Shown here: positions 32,574 through 40,049 of the stretch, one piece after another
How the letters are laid out: every line of letters begins with the position of its first letter
Numbering within the stretch: the first letter of the stretch is position 1
Source of the DNA: Acidithiobacillus caldus ATCC 51756
GTDB taxonomy: Bacteria; Pseudomonadota; Gammaproteobacteria; Acidithiobacillales; Acidithiobacillaceae
Direction: 5' to 3'
Length of the DNA stretch: 42,744 bases
NCBI RefSeq assembly: GCF_000175575.2
Contig: NZ_CP005987.1
Coordinates: 129,229-171,972 of the forward strand
Position numbers and translations under genes: made by a program
The notes under the pieces: model-generated
What the model was told of the DNA's origin: nothing
The model's database searches: none
What the model saw: the letters and a program-made list of their open reading frames with translations, nothing else

Positions 32574-33859
32574 GTGGGTAAGGCGGTATGATTGCCTAGT
32601 GGAGCGGTCAGCAAGCCGAGGGGATTTATGGACCAAGGGAATCAGCTGTTCACGCTGGCATTGGGCCTAGTTCCACCGTGGGCGGTGGACGCGGTTCGGT
32701 TTACGGTGGAGGAGAAGCGCCTGGACCTCTATGTGAACTTCTCAAGAGGTAGCCACTTCCCTTGTCCGGTCTGCGGTCAGGATTGTCCCGTCCATGACAC
32801 GCAGGAGAAGGTCTGGCGCCACCTCGACTTCTTCCAGCATGCGGCCTACCTCCATGCTCGGGTGCCGCGGGTCCAGTGCCCGGAACACGGTGTGCATTTG
32901 GTGCCCGTCCCCTGGGCGCGGGAAGGCTCAGGATTCACACTGCTCTTCGAGGCTCTCGTCATGGCCATGGTCCGGGAGATGCCGGTGTTGACGGTTTCCC
33001 GATTGGTCCGGGAGACGGACCAGCGACTCTGGCGGGTGATCGACCATTATGTCTCCAAAGCCCGCGAGGCGGTGGACATGTCGGAGGTTCAGGCCATCGG
33101 TGTCGACGAAACCAACAGCCGGCGCGGCCACGACTACATCTCCCTGTTCGTGGACCTGGCGGCCAAGCGCTTACTCTTCGCCACCCCAGGCAAGGATGCT
33201 CAGACCTTTGAGAAGTTCTGCGAAGATCTGCAGGCCCATGGTGGTAACTCCGAGGCTATTGCGGAGGTGAGCATGGACCTCTCTCCAGCCTTCCAAAAAG
33301 GTGCCGCAGAACACCTACCCAACGCCCAGGTCACCTTCGATCGCTTTCACCTGATGAAGCTCATCAATGAGGCCGTGGACGTCGTGCGCAAGGGAGAGGT
33401 GTACTCCCAACCCGACCTAAAGAAGAGCCGCTGGCTTTGGCTCAAGAATCCAGGAAAGCTCTCGGCCAAGCAGAGCGCCAAGCTCCAGGAGCTCCTCAAG
33501 AACCAGAACCTCAAGACGGCCCAGGCCTACCAGTTCCGCCTGACCTTCCAAGAAATCTTCACGATCCAGAATCGCCACCAGGGCGCTGTGCTCCTCAAGG
33601 CCTGGATGGAAAACGCCAAGGCCAGCGGACTACCCCCTCTGGTCAAAGTCACCTACACCCTCATGAACCACTGGGATGGCATCCTCCGCTGGTTCGAGAG
33701 CCAGATCACCAACGGTATCTTGGAGGGCTTCAACAGCCTCCTGCAGTCTGCCAAGGCCAAGGCCCGTGGCTACCGCACCCACAAGAACTTCATCAATATG
33801 GCCTATCTCATCCTGGGTAAGCTCGATCTCCGGCTACCCACATGAAACGTCGAAGAACC
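32556..33859 (+). mobile_element. ISL3-family element, intact, with target duplication
   Basis: 1304 bp. The left end ggctcttcgacattttgag and the right end (reverse complement ggttcttcgacgtttcatg) are imperfect inverted repeats of ~23 bp. The element is flanked by a perfect 8-bp direct repeat, the duplication size of the ISL3 family. The insertion is recent: removing it and one repeat restores the end of the kinase gene. Confidence 0.93.
32628..33845 (+). CDS. ISL3-family transposase
   Basis: 405 residues, full length. N-terminal zinc ribbon ('FPCPVCGQDCPVHDTQEKVW', then 'RVQCPEHGVH'), helix-turn-helix region, then the DDE_Tnp_ISL3 domain with 'IGVDETNSRRGHDY' (first Asp), 'VTFDRFHLMKLINEAVD' (second Asp) and 'GILEGFNSLLQSAK' (Glu). 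ATG 32628 follows gagggg. No defects, so it is probably active. Confidence 0.93.
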   Translation: MDQGNQLFTLALGLVPPWAVDAVRFTVEEKRLDLYVNFSRGSHFPCPVCGQDCPVHDTQEKVWRHLDFFQHAAYLHARVPRVQCPEHGVHLVPVPWAREGSGFTLLFEALVMAMVREMPVLTVSRLVRETDQRLWRVIDHYVSKAREAVDMSEVQAIGVDETNSRRGHDYISLFVDLAAKRLLFATPGKDAQTFEKFCEDLQAHGGNSEAIAEVSMDLSPAFQKGAAEHLPNAQVTFDRFHLMKLINEAVDVVRKGEVYSQPDLKKSRWLWLKNPGKLSAKQSAKLQELLKNQNLKTAQAYQFRLTFQEIFTIQNRHQGAVLLKAWMENAKASGLPPLVKVTYTLMNHWDGILRWFESQITNGILEGFNSLLQSAKAKARGYRTHKNFINMAYLILGKLDLRLPT

Positions 33860-33867
33860 TAATTTTC
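33860..33867 (+). repeat. 8-bp target-site duplication, right copy
   Basis: TAATTTTC directly after the ISL3 right end. The bases that follow (tcg att gtt tcg tga) are the original last codons of the phosphatase/kinase gene. From there to 34118 I see only AT-rich DNA with TATAATGCG twice (33925 and 33952), possible -10 elements for the next gene. Confidence 0.9.
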
Positions 33868-34118
33868 TCGATTGTTTCGTGATAAGTTATGCTCATAATT
33901 CGTTCGCAACGATAATAATCGTTTTATAATGCGTCTTTGTGTACAATATACTATAATGCGACAGAGATAAATAGTTTAACAAAATCGCCTGCGAATTTGT
34001 TGCCAGCCTCTCTCACAACTAATTTGGGATTGCGCGAGTCCGGCAGTGAATATCTGCGGTTTACAGCATTCCGATCCATGCTATCCTAAAAATAGAGCAC
34101 GGATTGGAGTATGCTTTG

Positions 34119-34430
34119 ATGGCTACCACAGGCAAGCATTGGCTAAATCAGAACCGGATTGCCCCGAGTATAGAACCGTCCATAAGTAGCGATATAGAAG
34201 CCATAAGCGCGCTGCGCGCTGCGCTTCGGACAGTAACCGACAAACTCGAGACACTATATCTGGATGGCCCGGAGAAAAAAGAGCGAACAAAAGATGATCG
34301 CGACAGGTATTCAGGCTGGATCGACGAAATGTACGGCAGCATCGCCAAAGCGCGCGCCATACTAAACGCTACCGAGGATTATGCGGGGGTGATCGAGCGG
34401 CGCCGCGCGGGCCGCCCAGCAGATCGATAA
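34119..34430 (+). CDS. uncharacterised 103-residue helical protein
   Basis: ATG 34119 with ggag 11 nt upstream (TTG 34104 is an alternative). The product is charged and helix-rich: 'SSDIEAISALRAALRTVTDK' then 'LETLYLDGPEKKERTKDDRD', 'GSIAKARAILNATED' and a basic end 'ERRRAGRPADR'. No membrane segment and no family recognised. TATAAT-like boxes in the AT-rich DNA 160-190 bp upstream may drive it. Confidence 0.6.
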   Translation: MATTGKHWLNQNRIAPSIEPSISSDIEAISALRAALRTVTDKLETLYLDGPEKKERTKDDRDRYSGWIDEMYGSIAKARAILNATEDYAGVIERRRAGRPADR

Positions 34431-34567
34431 CCAAGGAACATCGTCGGCCCTGCTTCCGTCTAACGTGCTGTTGGCCATCATCGCTAACGCATCCAGGTAC
34501 TGCATCGCGGCGTAAAGGCCATCCGGATGCCAAGCGTCGTTCCGCGGCAGGCAGACAGGAGCACTCC

Positions 34568-34891
34568 ATGCGTACAACGATACCGTTTCTCTTGATTGGC
34601 GCGCTGGCATTGGCCGGTTGCGCGAACAATCCCTATGCGAGCAATGCCACCACGGCGGATGCCAGCGGCGGGGCACTGTTGGGAGCCCTCGCTGGGGCTG
34701 TGATCGGCAACCAGACGGGTGCGCCATTGGCCGGCGCCGCTATCGGTGCCGGTATGGGCGGTTTGGCGGGCTACGCCGTTGGGCATGGGCAGGAAACCCA
34801 AAATGACGTTCCACCACCCGGCTACTACGCGCCACCACCCAATAATCCGGTCTGTCCGGCAGGATACACCTGTGTCCCAGATCAGCGTTGA
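34568..34891 (+). CDS. glycine-zipper lipoprotein
   Basis: A 107-residue envelope protein. Signal peptide with lipobox LAGC (Cys18 lipidated), then two glycine-zipper helices ('GGALLGALAGAVIGNQTGAP' and 'LAGAAIGAGMGGLAGYAVGHG') of the SlyB/OmpA-like zipper type, then a proline-rich tail with a Cys pair ('PVCPAGYTCVPDQR'). Probably outer-membrane associated. ggag ribosome site; no operon partner. Confidence 0.8.
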   Translation: MRTTIPFLLIGALALAGCANNPYASNATTADASGGALLGALAGAVIGNQTGAPLAGAAIGAGMGGLAGYAVGHGQETQNDVPPPGYYAPPPNNPVCPAGYTCVPDQR

Positions 34892-34914
34892 TCGCGAATA
34901 AAACAGCGGGACAC

Positions 34915-35150
34915 TCACACCGGCCGCACCCCAGCCGGCGCGGCAATCACGTGCTCGTAGACCCGGAAGGTAATAGCCAGGTCCTCGTGGCCGAGCCAGG
35001 CCTTGACGATGGCGGGCGCGATGCCGGCGCGCAGCTGACGGGTCGCGAAGGTATGCCGTAAGACGTGGGGGCCGTAGGCCGGTTTCTCGATGCCGGCACC
35101 ACGGATAGCCTCCGAAACGGTCGTGTAGGCCCAGGTCCGGGTGAGCGGCG
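34915..35150 (-). pseudogene. duplicated 3' end of the tyrosine recombinase gene
   Basis: About 78 codons nearly identical to the C-terminus of the recombinase at 36226-37149, including 'HVLRHTFATRQL', 'WLGHEDL' and the Tyr in 'VYEH'. The R and K of the catalytic set are absent because the 5' part is missing. In DNA terms it is a ~225-bp direct repeat of 36230-36455, framing a ~1.1-kb segment with small genes. Confidence 0.85.
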
Positions 35151-35776
35151 CTCGGTGCTCACCCACTTCCTGCCGAAGCTCCTGCTAGGTCCGTCACACC
35201 ACGCCTGGCCCATGCTGCGCCACACGCCCCTGAGCTTTTCGCTGCGGGCCTCGGCTGGGTCTGCCTGGTGGTCTTCCGGTTCCACCTTGCTTCGCCACAG
35301 CGGTACCCTGTTCTCACTGCTCGGGGGTGCCGAAGCTTCCCTGCTCAATGCCGGTATCGCTCTCCTGGTGCTTTATGCGCTGCTATAGCAGGGCGAACCG
35401 CTGCAGCACGCCATCGTCGAGCGGGTGCGCCGGTATTTTGGCGAGACGACCTGGGAGATCCTGTCGCGTGGGGTCCGGATTCTCCGCGGTACCTTCTTTA
35501 GTCTGGTCATTACCATAATGCGGCGTAAAGCCAATGCGTTTAGGTATGGGGATATGAACCGCATTATGGTAATGACGCACGAGCCAATACACAGCGCTGG
35601 GAAACCACAAAGCATCGACGGGAATCAGGGTATAGGCTCCGGCGTGCAAGGCAATGGCATCCAGCCAAAAGGGCAGTCCCACGCGGAGCCGAAACATACG
35701 CTTAACACACGCAATGCGTGTGTTATCCTGTATCTGCAGTTGAATGTTGAACCTTGAAATGGGAAAGGAGAGCATC
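35151..35776 (+). other. gap with a broken membrane-protein-like frame
   Basis: One plus-strand frame reads 'GTLFSLLGGAEASLLNAGIA' then 'LLVLYALL', a TAG at 35386, and resumes in phase with 'QGEPLQHAIVERVRRYFGET' then 'TWEILSRGVRILRGTFFSL'. This may be a decayed membrane-protein gene with one nonsense codon; no start or family is clear. From 35500 onward it holds a large inverted repeat and no other gene. Confidence 0.3.
35506..35576. repeat. 18-bp perfect inverted repeat with 35-nt loop
   Basis: gtcattaccataatgcgg (35506-35523) and its exact complement (35559-35576). It could be a recombination site, a mobile-element end or a strong RNA hairpin. It lies between the recombinase fragment and the small gene at 35777. 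Confidence 0.6.
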
Positions 35777-36001
35777 ATGGAAGTTACTACCGAAAACAAG
35801 AGGTATCGCGGATTCTGGTCTAGCCAAGCCTTCTATGGCCAGCGCTACAGAACATTAAAAGAATCCGACCTGCCTGGATTCTTTTGCGAAGAATATGGAT
35901 ACAAGCCGGAAGATCTTGCAGCTATCCAAAACCTGAAAGTCGGTGAAGTTTGGGAGTCCCAAGACTATGGCATGTATCACACGGTGAGGCGTCAGAAGTA
36001 G
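35777..36001 (+). CDS. uncharacterised 74-residue protein
   Basis: Good ribosome site (aaaggag, 9 nt) before ATG 35777. The acidic/aromatic product ('RGFWSSQAFYGQRYRTLKES', 'EEYGYKPEDLAAIQNLKVGE', 'VWESQDYGMYHTVRR') is soluble; I do not recognise it. The next gene starts 4 nt after its stop, so the two form a small operon with a helix-turn-helix protein; the pairing resembles a phage- or toxin-antitoxin-type couple, but nothing in the sequence proves that. Confidence 0.65.
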   Translation: MEVTTENKRYRGFWSSQAFYGQRYRTLKESDLPGFFCEEYGYKPEDLAAIQNLKVGEVWESQDYGMYHTVRRQK

Positions 36002-36005
36002 TCGC

Positions 36006-36158
36006 ATGGCAGACCGTTATCCAATATCTGAAGAAATACGGGCTGTTAGATCAGAGCGCGGATTAACGCAACGTCAGGCTGCGCAAACCATCTTATCAGC
36101 CGAGCGGACATGGCAGGATTGGGAGCGCTGGGTGAGAAAGATGCACCCTGCGCTTTGA
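36006..36158 (+). CDS. short helix-turn-helix protein (50 residues)
   Basis: ATG 36006 lies 4 nt after the stop of the 35777 gene. The product has 'EEIRAVRSERGLTQRQAAQT' and 'ERTWQDWERWVRKMHPAL', matching a common family of minimal HTH proteins ('GLTQ.QAA' ... 'RTWQ.WE.G.R.MHPA'). It is shorter than usual by a C-terminal helix but has the recognition helix. Probably a DNA-binding regulator or antitoxin of the small operon. Confidence 0.6.
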   Translation: MADRYPISEEIRAVRSERGLTQRQAAQTILSAERTWQDWERWVRKMHPAL

Positions 36159-36225
36159 TGGCTTTTTCTTCATGGTGGCGTAACAAATGAGCGGTCTGAT
36201 GGTGCGCGCCTCGATCGTACATGCC

Positions 36226-37149
36226 TTACACCGGCCGCACCCCCGCCGGTGCGGCAAACACATGCTCATAGACCCGGAAGGTAATAGCCAGATCCTCGTG
36301 GCCGAGCCAGGCCTTGACGATGGCGGGCGCGATGCCCGCGCGCAGCTGACGGGTCGCGAAGGTATGCCGTAAGACGTGGGGGCCGTAGGCCGGTTTCTGG
36401 ATGCCGGCACCGCGGATCACCTCCGAAACCGTGGTATAGGCCCAGGTCCGGGTGAACGGTGCTCCGACCGCCGTCGAAAAGAGCCAATCCCCGTTGCGCA
36501 CGAAACGCTGCCGCCTCTCGAGGTAGCCCTCGAGCACGACCTGCAGGGTCGGGGATATGGGCACCTCGCGCTCCTTGTTTCCCTTGCCGATCACGCGCAC
36601 GACGGGTGGATCCGCCTCGAGACGCACCTGGGCGAGAGAAAGGGATAACGCCTCCGACACCCGCAAACCCGTAAAGAGCAAGAGATGAAGAAAAACCCGC
36701 TTGCGATAGACGGAGAAGGGCAGCAGGTCGTCTAGCGGAATAGTCGCCAGAAATCGCGTTTCCTCCTCACTGTCCAAAACCGTCGGCAACCGCTTCGCCA
36801 TGCGCGGACCAGACTTCCCCTTTTTCTTGCGGTACTGCACCGACCAGGAGCTGGTGGGATTATCGTCGGCAAGGCCACGATCCTGCAGAATCCCATATAA
36901 AGCACTCAATGCCTGCATGTAGGCCAACTGGCTGGATCGCGACAGACCCCGGTCATCGAGGAAACGCTGGAGATGGGCTGCCGTGACGTGATCCGGGTGG
37001 AGACTACGATTAGCGCACCAATGCAGGAACGTCCGCGCAACCGTGATATACTGCTTTTGCGTGTTTTCGGCGTGATCTGGGTATTCAACGAACTCCAGCA
37101 TCGCGTCCGGGTTGAAGGGCAGAGCAGAGGATTTGGCGGTTTTGGGCAT
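36226..37149 (-). CDS. tyrosine recombinase (XerC/D-like integrase)
   Basis: 307 residues. N-terminal SAM-like DNA-binding domain (~15-110, 'YITVARTFLHWCANRSLHPD'), C-terminal catalytic domain with R163 ('TGLRVSEAL'), K189 ('IGKGNKER'), H258-x2-R261 ('HVLRHTFATRQ'), H284 ('WLGHED') and Y294 ('VYEH'): the full R-K-H-R-H-Y set. The start is ATG 37149 with gagg upstream; the frame is open to 37287 but that part looks untranslated. A palindromic candidate crossover site lies ~100 bp upstream, and its own 3' end is duplicated at 34915-35150. It may move the adjoining small-gene cassettes. Confidence 0.9.
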   Translation of the reverse strand: MPKTAKSSALPFNPDAMLEFVEYPDHAENTQKQYITVARTFLHWCANRSLHPDHVTAAHLQRFLDDRGLSRSSQLAYMQALSALYGILQDRGLADDNPTSSWSVQYRKKKGKSGPRMAKRLPTVLDSEEETRFLATIPLDDLLPFSVYRKRVFLHLLLFTGLRVSEALSLSLAQVRLEADPPVVRVIGKGNKEREVPISPTLQVVLEGYLERRQRFVRNGDWLFSTAVGAPFTRTWAYTTVSEVIRGAGIQKPAYGPHVLRHTFATRQLRAGIAPAIVKAWLGHEDLAITFRVYEHVFAAPAGVRPV

Positions 37150-37244
37150 TTCTCGGACCTCAAAAATGCGGTTGGAGGGGGGTTCAGGGCCACCGGGGCG
37201 GATCGTAGGCTCCGGGTGGCCTCTGGTTACTGCCTCGATACCGC

Positions 37245-37279
37245 CTATCGTAACATAATTGGCTATTATGTATCGATAG
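37245..37279. repeat. 15-bp inverted repeat with 5-bp centre: candidate recombinase core site
   Basis: The arms ctatcgtaacataat and attatgtatcgatag pair except for a ta/at swap and flank tggct. The dif/loxP-like shape just upstream of the tyrosine recombinase suggests the binding and crossover site. A further half-site-like attatgtta occurs near 37343. Confidence 0.5.
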
Positions 37280-37410
37280 CAGGCCATCGTGTGGGGTCCA
37301 AGGACCAGACGGCAGCCGCGAAGCGGCCAGGAACTGCAGAATTATTATGTTAGGATAACGATTATCACGGCGGAACATATCCATCATCGCGGAAAGACAG
37401 GAGACAGCGC

Positions 37411-37695
37411 ATGAGCACCGAAGAAAACACCACGCAGGAAGAGCAGGTTGTACCGGAAGAGCCACACTTCGTCGAGCCGTCCAAGGTCGTCAGCTATGCA
37501 GCCAAAGGGGAGGAATACCTCGAGTTCCAGTGGATCAGCGATCGGCTGGTGTTCCCAGGGAAAATCGCTGCACGCCAGAGAGACCGGGAAATCGTCAAGC
37601 TGGCTCTTTTCTGTCTCAAAGCCAAAATGCAGGAAATACAGGAGAAGAACGGACGTCCGTTCGTGCCCAGCGAATCGCTGAAAATAGATGACTGA
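37411..37695 (+). CDS. uncharacterised 94-residue acidic protein
   Basis: ATG 37411 behind aggaga. Acidic start ('STEENTTQEEQVVPEEPHFVE'), then 'YLEFQWISDRLVFPGKIAAR' and a helical end 'IVKLALFCLKAKMQEIQEKN'. No family recognised. First of a series of four genes, each overlapping the next by 8-10 bases, that ends with a ProQ/FinO protein; cotranslation is likely. Confidence 0.65.
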   Translation: MSTEENTTQEEQVVPEEPHFVEPSKVVSYAAKGEEYLEFQWISDRLVFPGKIAARQRDREIVKLALFCLKAKMQEIQEKNGRPFVPSESLKIDD

Positions 37696-37864
37696 CGATT
37701 TGGGCCGACATTCCGTAGCAGACGCGGAGTTCGGGGAAATGCGAGCATCCGTTTACACCGGGGAACGCTGGGATCCGTTCGGCGCCCGGCCGGTTGTCGG
37801 AATGGGACAGATCTGTGGCGCACTCCCAGCAGTACAAACAGAGCAAGGTACGCCATGGGAGTAA
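37688..37864 (+). CDS. 58-residue protein in the overlapping array
   Basis: ATG 37688 lies inside the end of the 37411 gene (8-base overlap) and the stop at 37864 lies inside the next gene. Product 'MTDDLGRHSVADAEFGEMRA' then 'YTGERWDPFGARPVVGMGQ'. No family recognised and no clear ribosome site. The interlocking starts and stops on both sides are the main evidence that it is real. Confidence 0.45.
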   Translation: MTDDLGRHSVADAEFGEMRASVYTGERWDPFGARPVVGMGQICGALPAVQTEQGTPWE

Positions 37865-38103
37865 CTCGCAACCCCAGCACGCCAAGTGGCGCCGTTACTC
37901 CGATTTGCAACGATTGCGGTATATGCCTGTGTTGGGATATATCAGAAGAGCAATACGATACCGAAAAAGACTTTTGGGATGCCTGGATCTGCCAGGATTG
38001 CCATGGCGGAGTACCGTTATCCCGAAAAGCGTACTACGCGCAACGGCAGAGGCGACCGGAGCGCCAACCCAGGCGTGCGCGATATGGAGAAGAAGATGGG
38101 TAA
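37855..38103 (+). CDS. small zinc-ribbon-like protein
   Basis: 82 residues. Cys pattern C18-x2-C21-x2-C24-x-C26 ('CNDCGICLC') with C46-x2-C49 ('WICQDCHGG') predicts zinc binding. Basic C-terminus 'RRPERQPRRARYG'. ATG 37855 overlaps the previous gene and its stop overlaps the ProQ/FinO start (ATGGGTAA). Role unknown; nucleic-acid binding is plausible. Confidence 0.6.
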   Translation: MGVTRNPSTPSGAVTPICNDCGICLCWDISEEQYDTEKDFWDAWICQDCHGGVPLSRKAYYAQRQRRPERQPRRARYGEEDG

Positions 38104-38935
38104 GCTAGAGATCCAGCACGAGATTCCATCGCAGTTCCAGGACACGATGACCCTGCTGCACACGCGCTGGCCCGAAGCATTCTCGGGGTTCAAGCCTTTG
38201 GAGATTGGTGTTCGCGAGAAAATCCTGCAGGAGCTCGGCACCGAGCACAAAGACGCCATCAACGCATTTTTGCGCTGGTACACCAGCAGCTTGCCGTATT
38301 GCGAGCAGGTCCTCGCGCGGGAACATCGAGTCCGCCTGGATGGTACGCCGGGGGATGTGCTTACCACAGCAGACAAGCGATTTGCCCACGCCCGACTGTA
38401 CCGCAATGCACCGCCCAAGGGAGAAAAAAAGCGTAACCGCCGTTTGGTCGCGCCGGATCTGTCGCCAGATTTGCTGGCCAAACAGCAACGCCTGGGGGAC
38501 CTCGCATCCCGGTGGTCGGCCGAGGCAAGGAAAGCCCAAGCCCATTTGCCCAAAAAGAGAAACAAAGTCGGCGATCTCGCCTTTGTGCATGCCGATAAGG
38601 CGTACCGGCCGGTACTGTTCTATCGCGTGGACCGCACCGCGAACGGCGATATGGTGCACTGGATAACCGCAGACGGTGCCTACGGCCGGGCGCTGGCCAA
38701 AGACCTGTATGCGGTGCCGCCGGAGAAAGGCCAATCCCCGGCCGCATCGGAACGAGAACCGCCGGCATCGCCGACCGAGGCCTCCGCACCCGAGCCGGAA
38801 AAGGAGTTGCCGACGCGAGGCGCCCAACGGTTTGGGAGCGTGCTGCGCCTCAAAAAGAAGGATCCGGAAACACCCACAACGAGGAAGACCTCCACAGCCG
38901 AACCCAGCGGCGACTCTGGGCAGACGGAAAAATGA
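38096..38935 (+). CDS. ProQ/FinO-family RNA-binding protein
   Basis: 279 residues. Residues ~10-100 form the FinO domain: 'LLHTRWPEAFSGFKPLEIGV', 'AINAFLRWYTSSLPYCEQVL', 'RVRLDGTPGDVLTTADKRFA'. Then a basic linker and a C-terminal domain ('GDLAFVHADKAYRPVLFYRV') and an acidic/proline-rich tail. Such proteins bind structured ends of small RNAs and mRNAs; plasmid- and element-borne members regulate transfer or copy number. ATG 38096 has ggag 6 nt upstream; ATG 38084 is possible. It closes the overlapping array, suggesting an element-encoded RNA regulator. Confidence 0.82.
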   Translation: MGKLEIQHEIPSQFQDTMTLLHTRWPEAFSGFKPLEIGVREKILQELGTEHKDAINAFLRWYTSSLPYCEQVLAREHRVRLDGTPGDVLTTADKRFAHARLYRNAPPKGEKKRNRRLVAPDLSPDLLAKQQRLGDLASRWSAEARKAQAHLPKKRNKVGDLAFVHADKAYRPVLFYRVDRTANGDMVHWITADGAYGRALAKDLYAVPPEKGQSPAASEREPPASPTEASAPEPEKELPTRGAQRFGSVLRLKKKDPETPTTRKTSTAEPSGDSGQTEK

Positions 38936-38947
38936 GCGATTAACACC

Positions 38948-39040
38948 ATGGCTACATTCGAACTGATCAAGCTCAAGCGCGCCCATCAGTCTCAGAAATT
39001 CACGCTGGAGGCCATTACGGATACCTTCGGCCTGAGTTAA
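38948..39040 (+). CDS. possible 30-residue peptide
   Basis: ATG 38948 opens 30 codons ('MATFELIKLKRAHQSQKFTL' then 'EAITDTFGLS'). It starts 12 nt after the ProQ/FinO stop without a clear ribosome site. It may be a real small gene or the start of a truncated one. Confidence 0.25.
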   Translation: MATFELIKLKRAHQSQKFTLEAITDTFGLS

Positions 39041-39067
39041 CCAGAAGAAGGAAGTGTTAGCATATTC

Positions 39068-39922
39068 TTGACCGTAACTCAAAACGGTACGATTAAAGAG
39101 TACGGATTGTCCATCTGTTCAGCAGACTACAACAAACGCTGGATAAAAAAATTCTTTGACGCATTTATTGCGTTGCCCGAGTGGAGAGAAAACTTTGCGA
39201 GCTCGGAGATTGATCCGAAACAAATTCACGAAACCGTAGACATTGAATTAAAAGAAGGAACCGTTGCGGTAGATAAAGAGATCGCGGCAGCTATCAAAAA
39301 ACTCAACGATCAAGGTATAGAAACCGCATTCTCGTGTCAAGGCGGGAATGGTGGTCCGATAGCCTATATCGTTCTAAAAAAAGGTTCACGATTCCCAGAG
39401 GAACTCCTGTCGGCGTGGCGCGGGGCGGGTTGGCAAACCAACGGTTGGGACGTCCACGCCGACGGACTTTTCGGGCAGGAGGATATAAACGCACAACGGT
39501 TTGTGCAATCCCTGAAAGATTGGGTCAATGGGGAGTTGGATACCAGCGGACAGAAATACAGAGTCTTGGAACCCAGAATCAACTCGCTTCCGAAAATACC
39601 GCCATTTACTCCGCCAGTAGACGAAAATAACACTTTGGAAATTCAGATAAAAAGGATAATTAAGAAAGGGCGGAAAGCAAAGTTCTCGGACCTCACCCGG
39701 CTGAGATCGGGCAGGGACCGGTACAGCACGATGCCGCTGGAACAACTGGCCGAACTGGCAGGAGAAGCGGCAGCAAAAACGCTCAGGATCGCCTTTACCG
39801 ATGACGGCGCGCTGGCCAGCGCGATGCGCTGGGTGCTTCGAGGTCTCCCGCCCCAGCTCGCGATAAAGAAAGTAAAGGCGGATCAGACGATCGCCGCCAA
39901 CGCAAAGAAACAACGACGCTGA
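39068..39922 (+). CDS. uncharacterised 284-residue protein
   Basis: The start is TTG 39068; the ribosome site is weak (aggaagtg ~20 nt upstream). The centre holds 'IKKLNDQGIETAFSCQGGNG' and 'AYIVLKKGSRFPEELLSAWR', a compact alpha/beta pattern I have no name for but which reads like an element-borne cargo family. The C-terminal third is basic and helical ('LRSGRDRYSTMPLEQLAELA', 'LRGLPPQLAIKKVKADQ'). The N-terminal half is AT-richer than the C-terminal half, which may mean a fusion. No membrane segment. Confidence 0.6.
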   Translation: MTVTQNGTIKEYGLSICSADYNKRWIKKFFDAFIALPEWRENFASSEIDPKQIHETVDIELKEGTVAVDKEIAAAIKKLNDQGIETAFSCQGGNGGPIAYIVLKKGSRFPEELLSAWRGAGWQTNGWDVHADGLFGQEDINAQRFVQSLKDWVNGELDTSGQKYRVLEPRINSLPKIPPFTPPVDENNTLEIQIKRIIKKGRKAKFSDLTRLRSGRDRYSTMPLEQLAELAGEAAAKTLRIAFTDDGALASAMRWVLRGLPPQLAIKKVKADQTIAANAKKQRR

Positions 39923-40049
39923 ATGCCTAACACCGGGTTGGATGGACAGAAAAGCAAGGGGATCGCCATATACCTGAGCTCCGCACACCACGATTTGGCT
40001 TTTGTACATATGGCGATATACTGCAATGCACCTATTGGCGAGAGTGGCC

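Noticed and set aside
29408-33859. Composite transposon made of the two ISL3 copies carrying the phosphatase/kinase gene
   Set aside because: The right copy has its own perfect 8-bp duplication and interrupts the kinase gene end, so it arrived alone. The left copy is decayed and of a different age.
33925-33960. Short tandem repeat or iteron array (TATAATGCG twice)
   Set aside because: Only two copies 27 bp apart; more likely overlapping -10-like promoter elements than an origin.
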